This document shows positions 41,198 to 49,124 of a stretch of DNA of 64,000 nucleotides, one piece after another. The stretch lies in contig CP007628.2 of assembly GCA_000688775.2 (NCBI GenBank), positions 1,736,001 through 1,800,000 on the forward strand. Direction: 5' to 3'. The notes below the pieces were generated by a model that was given only the letters and a program-made list of their open reading frames with translations, was not told the DNA's origin and searched no databases. The stretch is from Streptococcus sp. VT 162 (lineage in GTDB: Bacteria > Bacillota > Bacilli > Lactobacillales > Streptococcaceae). Within the stretch, counting starts at the first letter, position 1, and every line of letters starts with the position of its first letter. The translations under genes were made by a program, and so were the position numbers.

Positions 41198-41956
41198 CTA
41201 AACTCCTCCAAAACGGCGATTGCGATGGTTAAAAGCAGCAATAGCTTCCTGCAAGGCGGCTTCATCAAAATCAGGCCACAAGGTATCCGTAAAATAAAGC
41301 TCGCTATAGGCTGCTTGCCATGGCAAGAAATTACTCAAACGCAACTCACCACTCGTACGGATAATCAAATCAGGATCCCGCAAATCCTTTGGCAGGTGTT
41401 GCGTGAAAAGATAGTCCCCAATCATATCTTCTGTGATGTCACCAGGGTTTATTTTAGCATCTAGAACATCTTGAGCCAAGCCCTTAAGAGCCTGCGTAAT
41501 TTCAGCACGGCCACCATAGTTAAGCGCAAAATTGAGAATCAAGCCCGTATTGTTCTTAGTCAATTCCTCTGCTTTTTTCAAAGCTTCAAAAGTCGGCTTA
41601 GGCAAACGATCTGTCTCCCCAATCATCTGAATCTTAACGTTATTTGCGTGCAATTCAGGGACGTAGTTATCATAAAATTCGACTGGCAAGTTCATGATAA
41701 ACTTGACTTCTTGATCTGGGCGTGTCCAATTTTCCGTTGAAAAGGCATAAACCGTGATGACCTTAACTCCCATCTTGTTAGCTGCCTTGGTCACCTTTTG
41801 GAGGGCTTCCATCCCCGCCTTATGACCAAAAACCCGTGGTTGCATCCGTTTTTTAGCCCAACGACCATTCCCATCCATGATGATGCCAATATGAGCAGGA
41901 ACCTGTGTTGGAACCTCGACTTCTACAGCTTTATCTTTCTTAAAAAATCCAAACAT
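41198..41956 (-). CDS. uppS: Undecaprenyl diphosphate synthase
   Basis: The enzyme is 252 residues from ATG 41956 (MFGFFKKDK), the start used in pneumococcus as I recall; an in-frame ATG 18 nt earlier has no better ribosome site. The motif GIIMDGNGRWAKKR carries the magnesium-binding Asp near 28, and RTSGELRLSNFLPWQ is conserved. It makes the lipid carrier for wall synthesis. An extended -10 promoter (TATGGTATAAT) lies about 30 nt upstream. Confidence 0.96.
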   Translation of the reverse strand: MFGFFKKDKAVEVEVPTQVPAHIGIIMDGNGRWAKKRMQPRVFGHKAGMEALQKVTKAANKMGVKVITVYAFSTENWTRPDQEVKFIMNLPVEFYDNYVPELHANNVKIQMIGETDRLPKPTFEALKKAEELTKNNTGLILNFALNYGGRAEITQALKGLAQDVLDAKINPGDITEDMIGDYLFTQHLPKDLRDPDLIIRTSGELRLSNFLPWQAAYSELYFTDTLWPDFDEAALQEAIAAFNHRNRRFGGV

Positions 41957-42045
41957 GTTCTTATTCCTATTCAAAAATCTATCGTTTCATTATACCATAT
42001 TTCCCTATTTTCTTCTATTGCTAAGTTATTAGCTCTCCGTACAGA

Positions 42046-42139
42046 CAAAAAATAAGCCGCCTGATTGGGCGACTTAATTTTATAGGGAGATTATTATGAA
42101 AAAGTTTTAGGAGTTTAAGTTAAGTTCCTCTTAACTTAT
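42046..42139 (-). ncRNA. csRNA (CiaR-dependent small RNA), copy at 42.1 kb
   Basis: The predicted RNA is about 94 nt. It has a first stem-loop (AAGTTAAG / CTTAACTT around AGGAA) and a single-stranded stretch containing ACTCCTAAAACTTTTTCATA, then ATAATCTCC, complementary to an SD followed by AUG. A terminator hairpin follows (AAGTCGCC / GGCGGCTT, then a T run). A CiaR-type promoter precedes it. It matches the csRNA family (ccn genes), whose members block translation initiation of targets such as comC. Confidence 0.87.
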
Positions 42140-42145
42140 GAACCT

Positions 42146-42178
42146 AGTATACCGTCCCTAACTTAAATTTTTCTTAAG
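42146..42178 (-). promoter_or_regulatory. CiaR-type promoter of the 42.1-kb csRNA
   Basis: The minus strand has CTTAAG-N5-TTTAAG (42162-42178), exactly 10 nt before TATACT (42146-42151). The binding site is built from the last codons and stop of the 42163 gene (AAC TTA AGA AAA ATT TAA). Confidence 0.87.
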
Positions 42179-42747
42179 TTTTTTGAAAAAGTGAGATTTT
42201 TCCATTTTTCTTGCCAATTTTTCTTGGACAAGCGTTCTTGATAGAGCTTCATTCGGTCCTCATTCTCTAAGAAATGAGGAGTTGGGGAAACCTGAAAATT
42301 CAAAATATCCTCTAGACCATAGGGCGCAAAGAGCTCTATAGTTGCGTCCGCATGCAAGCGGAGTCCTATCGCCGTACAGCGTTCTGGATACTTACTCATG
42401 GCATCACGAGAACTCGTGTAAGGCACAGTGTGGGGACTGTGCAGATGCATATAGACCTGATTTTTCAACTCCCACTGATATTGAGGGAAATCTTCTCTCA
42501 GCTTTTTCTCTAGGGATACTGTTTCCTCATAAGAAACATCTGGATCAAAGAAAATCACATCAACATCCGTCTCCCGGTCAAAAGGCGATTTGTCTGACAA
42601 GAGATTCCAGATGAAATTCCTGACAGAACCTGCTGCCAACCACGAGTCTTTCAGATCAAGATCACGAATGATGGTCAGAATGGTCATCATATCTGGATTT
42701 TCTCTGAAAGCATCTAGAATTTCTTGTTCATTTTTCATTGTATTCAT
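42163..42747 (-). CDS. Nucleotidyltransferase-family protein (DUF925 type)
   Basis: This 194-residue protein has [11 protein letters not shown] and [12 protein letters not shown], the GS...D-x-D layout of minimal nucleotidyltransferases. Family members are uncharacterised. It overlaps the ruvB stop by 20 nt, so it is translated with ruvB. The start may instead be the ATG at 42738. Its 3' end doubles as the CiaR site of the downstream csRNA. Confidence 0.85.
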   Translation of the reverse strand: MNTMKNEQEILDAFRENPDMMTILTIIRDLDLKDSWLAAGSVRNFIWNLLSDKSPFDRETDVDVIFFDPDVSYEETVSLEKKLREDFPQYQWELKNQVYMHLHSPHTVPYTSSRDAMSKYPERCTAIGLRLHADATIELFAPYGLEDILNFQVSPTPHFLENEDRMKLYQERLSKKNWQEKWKNLTFSKNLRKI

Positions 42748-43726
42748 AGCCTAAATGCTCATATGCCTTAGCAGTCGCTACCCGCCCAGAACGAGTTCGC
42801 ATGATGAAACCTTTCTGAATCAGGTAAGGTTCGTACATATCTTCGACAGTCTCACGCTCCTCGGCAATATTAACAGAAAGAGTTCCTAAACCGACAGGAC
42901 CACCACCGTACATCTCAATCATGGTGCGAAGGATTTTTTGGTCTACATAGTCCAAACCTTCACGGTCTACATCCAGCATGGTCAAAGCCTTATCCGTAAT
43001 CACATCATCAATCAAGCCATCCCCCATAATCTGGGCAAAGTCGCGCACGCGCTTGAGGAGACGATTGGCGATACGAGGAGTTCCTCGACTGCGTAAGGCC
43101 AACTCCGAAGCTGCCTCATGGGTTATTTCCATCTCAAAAATATCTGCCGTCCGCTCAACAATCTCTGTCAAGTCAGCGTGGGCATAGTATTCCATATGAC
43201 CTGTAATCCCAAAACGTGCCCGCAGAGGATTTGAGAGCATCCCCGCACGTGTCGTTGCACCAATCAAGGTGAATGGTGGCAAGTCCAAATGGACACTGCG
43301 ACTGCCCTCTCCAGCCCCAATCATGATATCAATGTAGAAGTCTTCCATGGCACTATAAAGCACCTCTTCCACCGACATAGGCAAGCGATGAATCTCGTCA
43401 ATAAAGAGAACGTCTCCAGGCTCCAAATCATTCAAAATCGCTACCAGATCCCCCGCTTTTTCGATAACAGGACCAGACGTTTGCTTGAGATTGACTCCCA
43501 GTTCATTGGCAATAACAAAGGCCATGGTTGTTTTCCCGAGACCTGGAGGACCAAATAAAAGAACATGGTCCAGTGCCTCATCCCGCATTTTGGCAGCCTC
43601 GATAAAGATTTGCAGCTGGTCCTTGACCTTATCCTGCCCAATATATTCACGTAAATACTGAGGACGGAGGGTACGTTCTACCAACTCCTCATCCCCCATG
43701 ATTTCATTATCTAAAATTCTACTCAT
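42728..43726 (-). CDS. ruvB: Holliday junction branch-migration helicase RuvB
   Basis: The 332-residue AAA+ ATPase has Walker [10 protein letters not shown] near 58, Walker [10 protein letters not shown], sensor 1 [10 protein letters not shown], arginine finger RARFGI, and a C-terminal winged helix ([16 protein letters not shown]). The -10 TATAAT (43733-43738) ends 6 nt before the ATG and no SD is visible, so a leaderless mRNA is likely. Its -35 area overlaps the T run of the upstream csRNA terminator. Confidence 0.98.
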   Translation of the reverse strand: MSRILDNEIMGDEELVERTLRPQYLREYIGQDKVKDQLQIFIEAAKMRDEALDHVLLFGPPGLGKTTMAFVIANELGVNLKQTSGPVIEKAGDLVAILNDLEPGDVLFIDEIHRLPMSVEEVLYSAMEDFYIDIMIGAGEGSRSVHLDLPPFTLIGATTRAGMLSNPLRARFGITGHMEYYAHADLTEIVERTADIFEMEITHEAASELALRSRGTPRIANRLLKRVRDFAQIMGDGLIDDVITDKALTMLDVDREGLDYVDQKILRTMIEMYGGGPVGLGTLSVNIAEERETVEDMYEPYLIQKGFIMRTRSGRVATAKAYEHLGYEYNEK

Positions 43727-43757
43727 GGCTCTATTATATCAAAAATCCAAGCCACAA

Positions 43758-43887
43758 ACAAAAAAGCCACCTGATTGGGTGGCCTCTTTAGGGAGATTAT
43801 TATGAAAAAGAAAAGTTTAGGATTTCATATTATGAAAAAGAAAAGTTTAGGATTTCATTAAATAAAGTTAGGAGGTCTTTATTTAAT
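43758..43887 (-). ncRNA. csRNA with duplicated antisense segment, copy at 43.8 kb
   Basis: The predicted RNA is about 130 nt. The first stem-loop (ATTAAATAAAG / CTTTATTTAAT) shows ACCTCCTAA in the loop. The single-stranded part contains a 30-bp tandem duplication (43801-43830 and 43831-43860, 28 of 30 identical), so the CCTAAACTTTTCTTTTTCAT stretch occurs twice. Then come ATAATCTCC and a terminator GCCACC / GGTGGC with a T run. Normal family members have one copy. Confidence 0.87.
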
Positions 43888-43893
43888 AACTAT

Positions 43894-43926
43894 ATGATAC
43901 AAGATGAATCTTAAAGCTAACTTAAC
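43894..43926 (-). promoter_or_regulatory. CiaR-type promoter of the 43.8-kb csRNA
   Basis: GTTAAG-N5-TTTAAG (43910-43926) is 10 nt before a -10 TATCAT (43894-43899). One base differs from the CiaR consensus. Confidence 0.82.
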
Positions 43927-43988
43927 TTTTCTCCTGATTTATCATTTTTTTAAAAATTTTTTTAAATGGATTTTTCCTCTCCAAGTCA

Positions 43989-44163
43989 TAAAAAAGCCAC
44001 CTGATTGGGTGACTTCTTTAGGAGATTATGATGAAAAAGAAAAGTTTGGGATTTCATTAAATAAAGGGTACTCAATGAAAATCAAAATCAGACTAGGCAG
44101 ATAGACGCAAGCATAACTATAGTTATGAGATTTTCGAAGAGTATTAGGAGGTCTTTATTTAAT
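43989..44163 (-). ncRNA. csRNA interrupted by a BOX element, copy at 44.0 kb
   Basis: The two halves of a csRNA gene are visible. ATTAAATAAAGACCTCCTAA lies at the 5' side. The 3' side has CTTTATTTAATGAAATCC, then TTTTTCATCATAATCTCC and a terminator (GTCACC / GGTGGC with one G-U pair). A 77-bp BOX element (44068-44144) sits in the first loop. Promoter and terminator are intact, so a longer RNA of about 175 nt could be made with the BOX as an extended loop. Confidence 0.85.
44068..44144. repeat. Short BOX-type element inside a csRNA gene
   Basis: The ends are GTACTCAATGAAAATCAAAA and GAGATTTTCGAAGAGTAT, as in the other two BOX copies. The middle is strongly reduced and includes the palindrome ATAACTATAGTTAT. 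It interrupts the first loop of the csRNA. Confidence 0.85.
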
Positions 44164-44169
44164 AACTAT

Positions 44170-44202
44170 ATAATACACAAGGAGACTTAAATTTTACTTA
44201 AG
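44170..44202 (-). promoter_or_regulatory. CiaR-type promoter of the interrupted csRNA
   Basis: CTTAAG-N5-TTTAAG (44186-44202) is 10 nt before TATTAT (44170-44175). Confidence 0.83.
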
Positions 44203-44215
44203 AAAAAATATTTTT

Positions 44216-44632
44216 TTATCTTTTTCGATCCATCCAAATCATTCCTGTACAATCATAAGTAGATAAGGTTTCAAATCCCAGAGAACGATAGAATCCCAAG
44301 TTTTTTTCTTTCTGATCGGTCACTAGTTGGACTTGATAGGCATCTTTGAAGTCACCTAAAGCCTCTTTCATCAGGTTGCTACCAATCCCTTGGCGCTGAT
44401 AGCTAGGCAAAACGATCAAATCCTGGACAAAAATCGATGAAAAACCATCTCCGACCAAACGGACCAAGCCCACCACGGCATCGCCATCAAGTGCTAGATA
44501 AATTGCTAATGAGTGAGACAAGGCCTTCTCCAACATCTGAGGTTGATGTGTATAATTTGTCCAACCGACAGCCTGATAGAGATGCAAAACATCCTCTAAC
44601 TTGACAATTTCTTGCTTTTTAATAGTGATCAT
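44216..44632 (-). CDS. GNAT-family N-acetyltransferase
   Basis: This 138-residue GNAT protein has the acetyl-CoA loop PSYQRQGIGSNLMKEAL near 79 and the C-terminal NLGFYRSLGFETLSTYDC. The substrate is not evident. It starts 11 nt after the next acetyltransferase gene, with SD AGAGGT, and ends directly before the interrupted csRNA promoter. Confidence 0.88.
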   Translation of the reverse strand: MITIKKQEIVKLEDVLHLYQAVGWTNYTHQPQMLEKALSHSLAIYLALDGDAVVGLVRLVGDGFSSIFVQDLIVLPSYQRQGIGSNLMKEALGDFKDAYQVQLVTDQKEKNLGFYRSLGFETLSTYDCTGMIWMDRKR

Positions 44633-44643
44633 GTCAACACCTC

Positions 44644-45339
44644 TTAAAGTTCTCTCAAGCTCTTGTACTGTCGTCCATTTTTATCAAAATTTTCAGGAGC
44701 CAACCATGTTTCTAAACGATCTTTGACTTGAGGCCAGTCCTTATCAATCATAGACAACCAATCCGTATCTCTCGTACGCCCCTTATAAACGACTGCCTGA
44801 CGGAAGGTTCCTTCATAGACAAATCCCAAACGTTCCGCAGCTCGTCTGGATGGCAGATTTAGAGCATCGCATTTCCACTCATAGCGACGATAGTTAAGCT
44901 CCTCAAAAACATAGCGAGCTAGGAGATACTGACCCTCTGTCCCTATCCTCGTACCCTTAAGAGCAGGAGAAAAAGTGACGGCACCCACTTCTATTACTCG
45001 GTTATTCTGGTCAATACGCATGAGAGAAAAAGTTCCCAAAGCCTTACCAGTTGCCTTGTCTATAATCGCATAGTAAAAACGGTCCTTACGAGCCAACATC
45101 TGATTTAAGATAGTAACCAGTTCCTCCATATCTGCCACTGGTTCCTGAAAAAGGTAGGTCCACATCTCACGAGGCGTATCAGGACCATAAACAGCTAGCA
45201 GATCCTCCGCATGCTTTTCCACCGAAAGAGTCTCTATCCGAGCGTAGCGCCCTTCTAAGAAATCAATGGAAGGCAATTCTCCTGGAGTATAACCTTCCAT
45301 TAACTCACCAATCATCTGACCATATTCGTTTACTGGCAT
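44644..45339 (-). CDS. RimJ/RimL-type GNAT acetyltransferase
   Basis: This 231-residue protein has VGAVTFSPALKGTRIGTEGQYLLARYVFEEL and CDALNLPSRRAAERLGFVYEGTFRQ, typical of the RimJ/RimL branch that acetylates protein N-termini or small molecules. It is probably co-transcribed with the 44216 gene. Confidence 0.88.
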   Translation of the reverse strand: MPVNEYGQMIGELMEGYTPGELPSIDFLEGRYARIETLSVEKHAEDLLAVYGPDTPREMWTYLFQEPVADMEELVTILNQMLARKDRFYYAIIDKATGKALGTFSLMRIDQNNRVIEVGAVTFSPALKGTRIGTEGQYLLARYVFEELNYRRYEWKCDALNLPSRRAAERLGFVYEGTFRQAVVYKGRTRDTDWLSMIDKDWPQVKDRLETWLAPENFDKNGRQYKSLREL

Positions 45340-45431
45340 TGTTTTCTCCTTGTTTTACGCTAAAAATAATATATCATAATTTGCTCTATATGGAAACTAG
45401 CACTCTCCTCAAACCTCATCCACTCACTACA

Positions 45432-45851
45432 TTAGTGATTTGTTTTCTTTCTTTTATCTTCTAAGGCTTGATTAATTCGTTGGGTGAGCTTGTGAGTTTG
45501 CCAGATCTGGTACAACCATATCAGTCCATAAATTAATAAGAAAAAGAACCAAAGCAAGGGACTCAACAATGCCGAACCCCAGCCAAAAAATAGGTAGGTC
45601 AATACTAAAATAGTAGCTGTCGCTAACAAATGAACTCCTACACGCATACTATAAGCAAGAAACTCTAGCCTTTCAAGGATTAAAGTCAATACCCCCATAA
45701 TTCCACTCATCAAAAACAAAGCTAGAATATTTTTTGTCGTTGGTGCGGGATAGGTAATACCTGAATAAAACTGAGCCAATAACACCAAACTCAAATAAAC
45801 AAAGGAGGCCGTACGCATTCCCGATACAAAATAAGCAATCAATCGCTTCAT
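45432..45851 (-). CDS. DUF3021 membrane protein
   Basis: The 139-residue product has four hydrophobic helices and a basic C-terminal tail (LTQRINQALEDKRKKTNH). DUF3021 proteins are habitual partners of LytTR regulators and in streptococcal LytTR systems act as membrane inhibitors of the regulator. It starts 9 nt after the LytTR gene. Confidence 0.85.
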   Translation of the reverse strand: MKRLIAYFVSGMRTASFVYLSLVLLAQFYSGITYPAPTTKNILALFLMSGIMGVLTLILERLEFLAYSMRVGVHLLATATILVLTYLFFGWGSALLSPLLWFFFLLIYGLIWLYQIWQTHKLTQRINQALEDKRKKTNH

Positions 45852-45860
45852 GATTTTCTC

Positions 45861-46316
45861 CTATAAACCTAGATAATCCATTAAGGACTTAACGTATTTC
45901 CGACTCACACTCGATTTGAGACCCCGAGTCATCTTAGCCATCATGTTCCCTGAAAAGCTATCCGATAATGACTCTAAATGGTCAATGTTTATAACTGAAT
46001 GACGTGATATCTGTATAAAGTTACGTCGATTAATTCGATTCTGAAAGTTTGTTAATGTTTCCTTAGTTTTATAAATCCCATCTACCGTATAAATGGTCAA
46101 CAAATTCTTATCGATATCTGCTAGAATAAGATCCTCAATTTTCACCATAACCAGATGATCATCCGTTCGAATAGGAATGACCACCTGATTGGTCGTTGAA
46201 AATTGTTCTAAATACTCCATGACCTCTCTTGCTTGGTCGGTTAACTGAGCTGCCTGAATTAAAATGTGTGGGTCTTTTTCTGAAAACTCTGTCTTCATTT
46301 CAAAACGAATCTTCAT
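45861..46316 (-). CDS. LytTR-family DNA-binding regulator
   Basis: This 151-residue protein has a C-terminal LytTR domain (about 50-150): IPIRTDDHLVMVKIEDLILADI, TKETLTNFQNRINRRNFIQISRHSVINI. There is no receiver domain, so it is not a classical two-component regulator. With the DUF3021 gene next to it, it looks like a LytTR regulatory system (HdrRM/BrsRM type) controlling the ABC genes upstream. Confidence 0.9.
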   Translation of the reverse strand: MKIRFEMKTEFSEKDPHILIQAAQLTDQAREVMEYLEQFSTTNQVVIPIRTDDHLVMVKIEDLILADIDKNLLTIYTVDGIYKTKETLTNFQNRINRRNFIQISRHSVINIDHLESLSDSFSGNMMAKMTRGLKSSVSRKYVKSLMDYLGL

Positions 46317-46334
46317 TTTCTCTCCAATACATCT

Positions 46335-47177
46335 TTATTTTCTCTTGCTAAACACTTTAACAAATAAAAGCCAAAGAAGAATAGCGATGAGACTGATAAT
46401 AACCACTATAAAGTATGTTTCTTCCTTTGTCAATAGTTCTTGCCAGTTGATTTGGATTCCCATTTTTTCTTGAAATTCCTGTAACAGACTGTTATTTCCT
46501 GAAAATGCGATCTCTAATCGCTCTTTCATCAAGACTTGTCGATAGAGAGAAGCAATATAAGTTGCAGGGGTACACTTCATGATAATCTGTGCAAAATCAG
46601 GTAATACTCCAATGGGGATATAAGTTCCTACTAAAAATCCAGAGGCAGTTCCCACTATCGTTGCCAGTTTACCAAGGCTATCTACAGATTGAAAACGGTA
46701 AATCAAGAGAACATTTACCAAACTTGAAAGCAGACTGCTTAACAACATAATCAAAGCAATTTCCGGTAAATGGCTGATAACTGGGCTCTCTTTAAAATAA
46801 AAACTCATAACAGCATACATAAATATCTGCATGACAAAAGAAATAACAATACTACTGATCAGATAGGACGCCTGTAAGCCCCAGTTACCTAAATCTGTCA
46901 AGAAAAGATCTTGATTCACTTGATTTTCGCGATCCTGTACCATTTGTTTAAGAGCCGTAAAACTGGTTGTCATCCCAGTCACAGCCAAAGTCCCACCCAT
47001 CAGCCAGTTGTTTAAAAGGTTCGTACTATTAGGGAGTTGGGACCAAGAATCTGTCAAATTCTTCTGCAAAAAAATGATATAAAGGAGGAAGGAAATCAAT
47101 GCCCCCAATAATGAGAAAAATACTCCCGAACGATTACGAAAATATAAGATAAAATTCCGTTTTAATAAAGCTAGCAT
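46335..47177 (-). CDS. ABC-2 type permease
   Basis: The 280-residue protein has six hydrophobic helices and an ABC-2 core (STNLLNNWLMGGTLAVTGMTTSF, then GFLVGTYIPIGVLPDF). Its start overlaps the ATPase stop (TAATG). It probably exports a drug, peptide or lipid-linked molecule with the 47177 ATPase. Confidence 0.9.
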   Translation of the reverse strand: MLALLKRNFILYFRNRSGVFFSLLGALISFLLYIIFLQKNLTDSWSQLPNSTNLLNNWLMGGTLAVTGMTTSFTALKQMVQDRENQVNQDLFLTDLGNWGLQASYLISSIVISFVMQIFMYAVMSFYFKESPVISHLPEIALIMLLSSLLSSLVNVLLIYRFQSVDSLGKLATIVGTASGFLVGTYIPIGVLPDFAQIIMKCTPATYIASLYRQVLMKERLEIAFSGNNSLLQEFQEKMGIQINWQELLTKEETYFIVVIISLIAILLWLLFVKVFSKRK

Positions 47178-48043
47178 TAGCGGACCTCTCTTCCTGTAAG
47201 TGCAATAAAGGCATCATCCATAGTACCCGAACGAAACTCAAAAGAATCAATTTTTTCTCGAACTTTTGCCAAATATTCAATGGCCTCCTGTGACGTCCTT
47301 GGATAAAAAAGATATTCCATCTCATTTTCTTCCTCGACTGTCATTCCAGTCTGTAGCAATTTTTCTAGATCCTTCATTTCCTTAAAACGAATTTTTAGAA
47401 TATTAGATGCATACTGACTTTTAATAGCAGTCGCAGAACCTTGCGCAATCACTTTCCCATGATCAACGATATAGATCTGATCCGCTTCATCCGCTTCATC
47501 CAGATAATGAGTCGTTAAGATAATAGTCATCCCTTCATCCTTTTGTAGTCGATACAGTAGATCCCAGATGGATTTGCGAGTTTGAATATCAAGACCTGTC
47601 GTTGGTTCATCCAAGAAAAGAATATCTGGTCGCGAAAGAAGAGCACGCGCAATATCAACCCGACGTTTTTGCCCACCTGACAAAGTCCCATATAGTTGTT
47701 TCTGGAAAGCAGTCAAACCCAGTTGATGAATCAAATCATCCACACGACTTGCCGCAATCTCCTTATATTGTTGAGCACGAATCGTGAGATTTTCCCTAAC
47801 CGTCAACATCTCATCCAGTACACTAGCTTGAAAAACCACTCCGATTTTCGTATTTGGCGCATATCGAATCTGACCTTGTGTCGGCTTTTTCAAACCGATT
47901 AACATGGAAATGGTGGTTGATTTCCCTGCACCATTGGGTCCCAAAATAGCATTGAAACTTCCTTTTTCAAACTCTAACTGAATATCATCGACAGCCATAT
48001 GATTGCCGTACCGTTTAGTCAAATGTTTAGTTTGTAAAATCAT
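47177..48043 (-). CDS. ABC transporter ATPase (DrrA-like)
   Basis: The ATPase is 288 residues from ATG 48043 (MILQTKHLTKRYG), preceded by GAGGAGG; eight more N-terminal residues would be possible but would begin before the SD. Walker A is GPNGAGKST near 36, the signature is LSGGQKRRVDIARAL, Walker B is ILFLDEPTTGLD, and switch TTHYLDEAD. It is first in the four-gene operon ATPase-permease-LytTR-DUF3021. Confidence 0.92.
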   Translation of the reverse strand: MILQTKHLTKRYGNHMAVDDIQLEFEKGSFNAILGPNGAGKSTTISMLIGLKKPTQGQIRYAPNTKIGVVFQASVLDEMLTVRENLTIRAQQYKEIAASRVDDLIHQLGLTAFQKQLYGTLSGGQKRRVDIARALLSRPDILFLDEPTTGLDIQTRKSIWDLLYRLQKDEGMTIILTTHYLDEADEADQIYIVDHGKVIAQGSATAIKSQYASNILKIRFKEMKDLEKLLQTGMTVEEENEMEYLFYPRTSQEAIEYLAKVREKIDSFEFRSGTMDDAFIALTGREVR

Positions 48044-48484
48044 ATTTTTTCCTCCTCTTAACCACACTAGTTTAACAAAAAGAATGAAAGAAAAATCGAC
48101 TTTTGAGATAAGCAGTTAAAATGAAAGGCCAAGTGGTAAAATAATGGGGGTTAAATTAAAGTAGAGCAGGCTCGTTTTTCTCCTATCGAATCACTAGAGG
48201 AAGTTGAAAAACACTTACAACCATACATTATATTTTTAAACATACGCTATAAAAGAGATGTTTTATAGCATCCGGCAGAAAAATCCAGGAGTCAATAGTA
48301 TTGTTCTCGCTAAACCAAACAATAAAAAATGAATCAGAAATAATGGCACACACTCCCTTCTAGTAAAATGAAAATGCTGAATGGGGCAGGATTGAATTTG
48401 AAGCAAGCAAGTATGGTCCTAAATTTGAAACTGCCATTAACGATAAGTCTATCTATTAGGAAAGAAATCTTCAATACAAGCAAA
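48044..48484. other. Gene-free stretch with decayed coding remnants
   Basis: About 440 bp without an intact gene. Near 48175-48260 the plus strand encodes a short piece (PIESLEEVEKHLQPYIIFLN) reminiscent of a transposase C-terminus before frames break; this is weak. At 48367-48459 a short open frame (NAEWGRIEFEASKYGPKFE) looks like the tail of a lost gene. The promoter of the ABC operon should lie close to 48065-48120, but no strong consensus is seen. Confidence 0.35.
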
Positions 48485-48520
48485 AACAGCTCTTGTTATC
48501 CAAGAAGAGCTGTTCTTTTT
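48485..48520. terminator. Bidirectional terminator after yjdF
   Basis: The perfect 10-bp stem AACAGCTCTT / AAGAGCTGTT has A and T tracts outside, 18 nt from the yjdF stop. Confidence 0.88.
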
Positions 48521-48537
48521 TATGAAAGAGAGAGTCA

Positions 48538-48951
48538 CTAGTGACCCTTGTGCTTCTCTCTACGTTTTTGCTGTTTGCGTTCAAATTTCTCTTGCTTGAG
48601 CAATTGCTTTTGGAGACTAGACTGTTGTTTTGAATACTTTTTTCGTTCGTCATACTGCAACTGCAAGAGCTCTTGTGACTTAGAAGAAACTTTCTGCTTC
48701 ACCTGTTTCTTTACAGCTCGCTGCAGACGCTTCGGATTCTTAATCTTCACATGCTGTTTGACTGTTGCCTCTGGACTAAAAGACAACCGAACAAACTGAG
48801 TCTGTAAAAGTTTCAAAATTTCATCCTCTTTTGGTTCCTGACCAAATGTCACTCGACAAACTTGATAAGTTCCCTCGTACTCTTGTTCAAACAATCCATG
48901 CCAAAAACCATCTTCAAAATAAACTGTCAAGCCAATTGAAACGATTTCCAT
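48538..48951 (-). CDS. yjdF: YjdF-family protein (DUF2992)
   Basis: The 137-residue protein has an N-terminal globular part (about 1-60, LTVYFEDGFWHGLFEQEYEG, then ICRVTFGQEPKEDEIL-like) and a strongly basic, coiled-coil C-terminal half rich in Lys, Gln and Arg. Function is unknown; homologues are controlled by the yjdF riboswitch, which senses azaaromatic compounds. A fitting structured leader precedes this gene, and SD AAGGAGG is strong. Confidence 0.87.
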   Translation of the reverse strand: MEIVSIGLTVYFEDGFWHGLFEQEYEGTYQVCRVTFGQEPKEDEILKLLQTQFVRLSFSPEATVKQHVKIKNPKRLQRAVKKQVKQKVSSKSQELLQLQYDERKKYSKQQSSLQKQLLKQEKFERKQQKRREKHKGH

Positions 48952-48973
48952 GACAGCACCTCCTTAAATCTAT

Positions 48974-49064
48974 CCCTAAGAATGGACAACCAAGGAGGAA
49001 GGTTACTGATAGGCTTGCCTACGTCTGGACTACCAACCAGAACTGTGTTTTTATCTTAGTTGGG
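48974..49064 (-). ncRNA. Candidate yjdF riboswitch
   Basis: The leader RNA is closed by CCC-N2-CTAAGA (49054-49064) pairing with TCTTAGGG (48974-48981). Inside are AAACACAGTTCTGG, GTAGTCCAGACGTAGGC and CCTTCCTCCTTGG. The CCTCCTT (48992-48998) is fully complementary to the yjdF SD AAGGAGG just downstream, which provides a translational switch. A -10 TATAAT (49068-49073) with TGC in front starts the RNA. Family assignment is by context and recalled motif. Confidence 0.72.
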
Positions 49065-49085
49065 ACTATTATAGCATAATCCAAT

Positions 49086-49119
49086 TTAAAAATCCTCCAG
49101 ATTCTACTCTGAAGGATTC
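49086..49119 (-). terminator. Terminator after leuS
   Basis: The stem AATCCT...CAGA / TCTG...AGGATT ends in TTTTTAAATT on the minus strand. Confidence 0.78.
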
Positions 49120-49124
49120 CTATC

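Noticed and set aside
43801-43860. RBS-ATG-AAAAAG short reading frames on the plus strand that look like leader peptides (MKKKSLGFH, repeated at four places)
   Set aside because: The plus-strand AGGAGATTATTATG is the complement of the csRNA antisense segment. Promoters, CiaR sites and terminators all point to minus-strand RNAs.
48170-48270. Insertion-sequence transposase fragment
   Set aside because: Only about 20 residues are suggestive and the frame breaks immediately, so it is noted as a weak remnant and not annotated as a mobile element.
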